From positions 1 through 23,299 of the forward strand of contig BRYA01000709.1 of NCBI GenBank assembly GCA_030267965.1: 23,299 nucleotides of DNA, given 5' to 3'. Made by a program: the position numbers and the translations under genes. This document shows, piece after piece, positions 17,946 through 23,299 of this stretch (position 1 is its first letter; the number at the start of each line of letters is the position of its first letter). Source of the DNA: Triparma columacea (Eukaryota; Sar; Bolidophyceae; Parmales; Triparmaceae). The notes under the pieces are model-generated. The model had not been told where the DNA came from. It searched no databases and worked only from the letters and a program-made list of their open reading frames with translations.

Positions 17946-20900
17946 ATGGCGTCCCCCCCGCCCCCCCTCCCCTCATCCACTAGCAAGGACCTCCGTCGCG
18001 CATCTATGGACCTCCTCATGTCTGCGACGGACCAATCACTGAGGCTCATCCACACTCCCAAAGCCCCCACTTGCGCATCTCCTGCTGAAGCTTCCCCATC
18101 TCCTGTGCAGTTCGATATCAAGCAGTTCTTGCCCCAAAGACTTCGCTTGAACACGGGAGACTCCTCGTCTTCCATTAGGTCCCAGACACCACGTTATGGA
18201 GACGAGAATGTTGATCCCAAGGCGGAGGAAGCCGTAAATGATTCCTTTCCAAATTCACCCCCTTCTCCATTTGGTCGAGCGTCCCCTACGGTAGTATCTG
18301 GCGTAAAGCTCGATGTCTCCAGTGACGACCACGAGGTGCACCATGCGAAGAGGGATTCCCTTGCGAATCTATTGCATGAGGCCAATGCGATCATCATCAA
18401 CAGGGATGCAAAGAGTGCTGGGACTCACACGGAGGACAAGAACATATACCAAGGCTGGGCCGAGGTTCGCGGCCGATCCAAGCGCTTCTACTCTTGGAAG
18501 AAGAGGTTTATCGTATTCGAAGCCGACGCTCGAAGGCTAACGATTTACTCGTCAAAATCCCTGCTTAAGCAACACGGAACATTTGTCGTCACGGATTGTA
18601 ACATCCCTCTCCGCAACAAGGAGGCCAAGTTCTGGCAACGCTCACTCCGCCTCGACCTCGCCGTGTCTGACGTCCGTCGTTCGCCCCTGTCTCTCAACGT
18701 TCTTACTTCCGAGGCCCATACTTCCTGGCTTCGCCTCTTCAAGCGAGATGCGAATGACCTAGACATCACCGTCGATGAGTCGACCCGCCAGAACGTTCAT
18801 CACCAGCGCCTGGCGAAGAACAAGACGACCAAAACCAAGAAGTCGTCCCTGACTGACGTGCAGAACCAGATCGCGCAGATGTCAAACGCACCCATGCTGA
18901 AGAAGGATGTGAGGGTGACAAGGTCAGATCGTCCAGGTGAGAGAAGACAAGAGATGGCAAGGTTCAAAGTGAAGTGTCTAACTCGTTGCACAATTTTAAC
19001 CTACTAATGGCACTTCTTGCGCAGAGTATGCCAAGCACTTTACGTCCTCCCCTTCCAGCCACAACCCTCTGAGTATCAAGGAGACCCTCAAGCTCTTTGC
19101 CTCTGCAGACCCCTCGATCGCCAGGCTCATCGATCACCGCAAGCAGCGGGAGCTCAATGTGTTCATCTCTTGCAGCAACCTTGATTTCGTTCTCGAGAGA
19201 TCTCTCATCAACGCCGACGTCTTCCCTTACCTCCGAGAGGTGGGGAAATCCCTCGGCATCGAGGTCAACCTCCCCTGCGACCTCTCCTTGACCCCTGCAT
19301 ACTTCAAGAACGTCCATGCAATCGAATCTCTCCGAAATACTGAAATCAAGAGGTGCAGGGAGACTTCAGTCGGATACTCTTACATCCAACTCTTCGGTCA
19401 AAGCTATGGCCCCAACGTCCTCCCTACCTTGATTCCTGCCCACGCTTTTGACGATATCATGTGTGTCATGGAAGAGAACGAGCACATTGAGGAGGTGAGA
19501 CTTGGCAAGGATTTGTTCAACCCGTTTAGGACTTTCCTCTAAATCCCCCTTCCCCCCCTGCCTTCCTCTCCCCCTCTCTCCCTAGGTGGTCCTTCTTACC
19601 AAGTGGTACCACCTTGATAACAATGCGGTGCCTCCTCAGTACAAACTACAGCCCATCAACACTTTCATTCAAGACTACATCTCCGTCGACAAGGAAAAGC
19701 ACGAGGCCGCGGAGCAGCAGTGGCTGGAGACCGTCGAGAAACTGGAGACAGCACTCACTATCGCGACGACACATCACCTCGACAGTGACTGGCGGGAAAC
19801 TTACCAAACTTCGGAACTTCACTCAGAGTTCAAGCAGGGAATCCTCTCCCAGACCCCAGCCGAAAACGAAAAAAAATCCCTCGCTTTCGTGCGAGAGTTT
19901 GAGGCTATCGATCTCAATTCGCCCCTATCTCTGAATTTCGTCGATCTGAGGGAGGAGAGGTGAGATGAAGGGGAAAAAGAAGTAACCCAAAAGCAAAGCA
20001 GTACCATACGACGTATGTACTAACTCATCTCTTCGGTCGTCGCCTCGGTCCTCCTGCTTTGCTCTTTCCCCGTCGCAGATCTGAAGATGCCAGCGGCACG
20101 AAAAATTTCCTTCGCCATGTTATCGATACTTCCAAGCACGCTCGTCTCGACGATCTCAAATCTCGTCTTTCGACTAGCAACACTAAGACCTTCAAGAACA
20201 ACCTGCCCTCCCCTTCCGCCCTTGTTTCTACCCCTCCCGACCCTTACGTTCAAAACTTCCTCGATACTTTCTGCGATTCGATGGTGAATTCACTCATCAA
20301 AGCGGCCCCAAACTCCGAGCGAGAGCCCACCCCTCTTGAGGCAGACGTCGCCGCTCACGTGGAGATAGCTACTAGCCACAGTGATTACTTCTTCCCCACT
20401 GCTACCCTTATTGACGAAATTGCAAGCGTATTTGATTACTTGGACAACCGTGAGAACAACAGCCCACTTTACATCCACGGGCCAAAGGGCATCGGCAAGA
20501 CGTCCTTCATGTCCCAAATCCTCAAAGAGATAAATGACGTCAAAGAGTCAAATTGCTGCGTCATGATTAGGTTCATCGGAGCAGGACACTCTACCACAAG
20601 TGGCATCGAGCTTCTTTCGTCGCTTTGCGAGCAAATGATCTCTACCATCGCCACAATCGACAAGACCTTTGAGCCCGTAGAGCTCCCTCATACCGCCGAG
20701 GAGATGTCCTCTGTCTTCCCCAAGACCCTCACTCTTTTTAAAGAGCGCAAAATTAACCTCGTTTTATTGATTGATGGTTGCGATGAGCTGCAGTCCACGT
20801 CCTCGGACTCGTCACTCCTCTTCTCCTGGATTCCCTCCATCCTCCCCCGTGGCATCAAGCTCATCCTCTCCTCGGACTCTGGTTGTCCACTCCACAAGCA

Positions 20901-22509
20901 ACTGACATCGATATCTAATTCCCAATCTATTGAGCTGCACCCGTGGAGCGAGGCCGACGCATCGAGGTTCATCAAAGCCAAGCTCAAGGGTCGGGGCCGC
21001 GCAATAAATAAGGCCCAGTCGTCTTACATTTCCGAGTGCCTGTCACCCTTTTGCACTCCTCTCGTCGCGCAGTTGGTCATGCACGAGGCCGGCAGCTGGC
21101 CGAGCTACATGGAAAACTTAGATTCCATTCCCCTCAGGAATCAGTCCGACTCGCTCATTGACAAGATGCTTGATAAGCTCGAAGCAAAGCACGGGGCTAT
21201 TGTAATCCGCGCAACCTTTGGGTACCTTTTTTATAGCGTTGAGGGAGGGCTGTCGACAAACGAATTGCTCGACGTCCTTTCCCTTGACGACAAATTGCTC
21301 AACATGTTGGAAAAGGTCCTCCCCCCCGACTGCCTCAAGTTGCAGCGACGCTTTCCATCAGTGATGCTCACACGAATCCTGCAAGACTGCGTAGATATCC
21401 TTGAGGACCGCTCCACGGCTGATGGCACAATAGTTTGGGGCTTTTCTCACAATCAGATAAAAGCAGCGGTCGGGCGAAGGACGAAGAACTTGGAGGCAAC
21501 CTTGAGGACCAACCTCGCCGACTACTTCTCGGGAAGGTACTCGGACGGGAAGCCGCTCGCTCCCCATACAGACCCAATTCTTCGATACGTCGACGCGCAA
21601 AGACTCATCAGCCACCAGGGGAGTGTCAACGTTAGAATGATCATGGAGCTTCCTCACCACCTCATTGCGCTCAAGGAATGGAAGAGGCTGGGAACATTCC
21701 TCTCAGACCTCAATGTGCTCGACGTCCTCGGCCACAGGGGGTCCAGACGATCGTTGTTACGCCCCGGCACTGCTCGCGCAACGCTCTTGAACCTTTGGAG
21801 CATCTGGGAAAAAAATACCTCTTTGGATGTCAGCGTGATGTACATGAAGTCCTTTTCTGCATGGCAGAAGGAAAGCACGCCATCGCTTCGCGACAGCAAC
21901 CGCCGGATGAAGAGCATTGCCGTCTTCCTTAAGGACCTCGGCTTCGAAAACAACGAGATGAGGTACTTTGAAAAGGTGAGATGAGCAGCATGCGATAGAT
22001 GTTTAACACAGTGCATCTAATATTCTTGCGACATGCTTCGCTTCTTACTTCAGGCCCGCGAAATCTTTGACTTGCTTCTCAGCAGGGAGGTTAAGGAATT
22101 TGGGGAGCACCACCCCGCTGTGGAGTCCACCAGGAGGATGCTTGAATCATGTGTTGCGAACCTGCACGGAAGGACAATAAAGGATAAGACCCTAATCAAA
22201 CTCCGTAAGGGAAGCATTGGCACAAGAAGGGACTCCGGTATTGTGACACCAATGAAAAAAAGTGAACGAGACGGCGTTGTATCTCCCGCTTTATCAAAGC
22301 GGATAGAAGACTCCCCTATCGTCTTGTCGCCAATCAAGATGGATGGCGAGGAAGACGTGTCGATCGAAGACGAGATAAAGAAGGTGATGCTGGACGATTC
22401 TTATGGCAATGGCATTTCCGTGTCCTTCAACGCCGCCGTTGCAGAGGGGATGATGGACAAAAAGCAGCAGGACAGCTATTTCTTCTCGAAAAAGGAAGAA
22501 GCGCTTTGA
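17946..22509 (+). CDS. PH - NWD1-type N-terminal domain - NACHT/STAND NTPase - TPR-like protein
   Basis: Five exons (17946-18936, 19025-19494, 19586-19959, 20079-21975, 22054-22509), all with GTGAGA donors and junction phases 1, 0, 2, 0, give 1395 residues. Residues 1-165 are Ser/Pro-rich and disordered. A PH domain spans ~168-268, with Trp-Lys-Lys-Arg-Phe-Ile-Val and the closing-helix Trp261. Residues ~374-520 match the N-terminal domain of NWD1/NPHP3/TEP1-type STAND proteins: Val-Phe-Ile-Ser, Glu-Arg, Val-Phe-Pro-Tyr-Leu-Arg, Leu-Phe-Gly-Gln-Ser-Tyr-Gly, and across the intron Trp-Tyr-His-Leu-Asp-Asn-Asn-Ala-Val-Pro-Pro. The NTPase has Walker A Gly-Pro-Lys-Gly-Ile-Gly-Lys-Thr (746-753), Walker B Leu-Val-Leu-Leu-Ile-Asp-Gly-Cys-Asp-Glu (839-848) and a sensor-like strand at ~870-878. 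Near 1245-1275 a TPR-like helix pair ends in Gly-x2-His-Pro-Ala-Val. The tail is Ser/charged. No WD repeats are seen. It is likely a membrane-recruited signalling switch (inference). Confidence 0.88.
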
Positions 22510-22547
22510 ACGATGTTGATCCACAAACTCTAAGTTTTAACTCCTAT

Positions 22548-22880
22548 TTACGTAACACCTTTGAGCTGCTCATTCAGTTTGTCTGAATGTTTTTGGATCC
22601 GCTCCAGTCTCTCCTTCTCCCTCCTCTCCCTCTCCCCTCTTTTTCGAGTCCTCGGCGATCCCCGAATTTTCCCTGAACCTCTAGCCTTTGAGGTCGCGCT
22701 ATTCTGTCCAAGATTCGTCGCCATTGTTTCTAGTCCCCCTATGGGTGGCGAGCGGGAGTTGGAAAAAGTTCATTGTCACTTGCGAGAATGAAACTTACCT
22801 GTTGCCCCTCCTAATACAAGGCCATAATTAACACCCCAACTACCAAAAGGATAATACACAGGGGGATCCCTCCGATCCAT
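22548..22880 (-). CDS. Small two-exon hypothetical protein, 90 residues
   Basis: Exon 1 (22880-22799) starts at ATG and ends CAG before a consensus GTAAGT. The 60-nt intron (22798-22739) ends CATAG. Exon 2 (22738-22548) joins in phase 1 and stops at TAA. Residues ~8-31 are aromatic/Gly-rich with a possible membrane segment (Tyr-Tyr-Pro-Phe-Gly-Ser-Trp-Gly-Val-Asn-Tyr-Gly). The second half is strongly basic then helical, with Arg/Glu repeats resembling a short coiled coil. I do not recognise the family. It is convergent with the PH-NACHT gene, ending 38 bp from that stop. A competing model is the 79-residue ORF at 22811-23050 on the same strand in another frame, with a His-rich head and a C-terminal hydrophobic helix; its TAG falls just before this gene's donor. 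Confidence 0.45.
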
Positions 22881-23050
22881 GCAGGAAGCGAGGGCTGCGA
22901 GAGGTCAGCATGATGGGCAAGTTGTTCGGGGTTGTTCGCAGTGGGGTCTCTCACATTTCTTTTGCTCTTGGAATTGTCGCCAACCAGGAGCTCACTACGA
23001 TGATGCCGATGGTGCCGATGATCGCACTCATTGCTATGATGGTGCTTCAT
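22811..23050 (-). CDS. Alternative small ORF with C-terminal transmembrane helix, 79 residues
   Basis: This ATG-to-TAG frame begins with a His-rich segment (His-His-His...His-Arg-His-His-Arg-His-His-Arg). It ends in a hydrophobic helix (Trp-Ile-Gly-Gly-Ile-Pro-Leu-Cys-Ile-Ile-Leu-Leu-Val-Val-Gly-Val-Leu-Ile), the look of a tail-anchored protein. An internal GTGAGA...CTCGCAG pair (60 nt, in phase) could remove 20 residues before the helix. It overlaps exon 1 of the two-exon model in a different frame, so at most one is likely to be translated. No family is recognised. Confidence 0.3.
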   Translation of the reverse strand: MKHHHSNECDHRHHRHHRSELLVGDNSKSKRNVRDPTANNPEQLAHHADLSQPSLPAWIGGIPLCIILLVVGVLIMALY

Positions 23051-23299
23051 TGCACGTTGAATTTTGTTTGTTTTGGATTTTTTGTTTTGTTTTGATGTCT
23101 ACCTGGGTAGTGAAGCAAAAACAAAAGGAAAAAGGACAGGGGAGGCTACAGGCGTGGTAAAATGTACGGGGCAACTAAAGAAGGAGACCCACATCCGGGG
23201 ACGCGACTCCGGACCAAGACTCCTATCCCTCCGTCACGTAATTTCTCCTCTTCTCCCCACCTCTGCACCCTCTCAGCCATTTTCCTCATGGACTGGGAG

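Noticed and set aside
22910..23095. Plus-strand hydrophobic ORF of 61 residues starting at ATG.
   Set aside because: Antisense to the two minus-strand small-gene readings; the hydrophobicity arises from CAT/ATG-rich complementarity. No splice or context support.

Overview
The window is nuclear DNA from a eukaryote. Most genes are split by short GT-AG introns (60-200 nt, one of 528 nt), codons are GC-rich, and protein families are eukaryotic: CCT8 chaperonin, kelch plus GCC-type Cys-rich repeats, multi-START membrane proteins, PH and NACHT-type STAND proteins. A unicellular alga of the stramenopile (heterokont) kind, perhaps close to Bolidophyceae/Parmales, fits best. That placement is inferred from general look and family repertoire, not proven. 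Exon structures below come from joining reading frames at splice sites so that phase and protein motifs are preserved. Of 15 donors I could place, 11 begin GTGAG and 4 GTAAG.

Layout. (1) 1-5764, minus: a giant protein with about five START-like lipid-binding modules and then a polytopic membrane region running off the left edge. One in-frame TAA at 2483-2485 cuts through the fourth START module exactly where the third module has Gln. Just upstream, 5761-6065 holds two well-spliced exons that are out of frame with it, so this locus may be decaying. (2) 6301-6660: a very AT-rich island (77 G+C of 360, about 21%). (3) 6897-8695, minus: a three-exon gene fusing a phosphoethanolamine-methyltransferase-like domain to a class II (fuculose-phosphate-type) aldolase. 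(4) 8828-10396, plus, divergent from it across 132 bp: a three-exon classical short-chain dehydrogenase/reductase, with a WW-like gene fragment antisense inside intron 1 and an assembly gap in intron 2. (5) 10667-14566, minus: a secreted or surface kelch / Cys-rich-repeat protein in four exons. (6) 15166-17152, plus: CCT8 in three exons. (7) 17397-17864, minus: an unrecognised 155-aa ORF. (8) 17946-22509, plus: a five-exon, 1395-residue PH - NWD1-type N-terminal domain - NACHT/STAND NTPase - TPR-like protein. (9) 22548-22880, minus: a small two-exon gene, tentatively modelled.

The genes do not form one pathway; this is ordinary eukaryotic gene packing with divergent and convergent pairs. The most unusual items are the methyltransferase-aldolase fusion, the PH-NWD1-NACHT protein, and the nonsense codon inside the multi-START protein.
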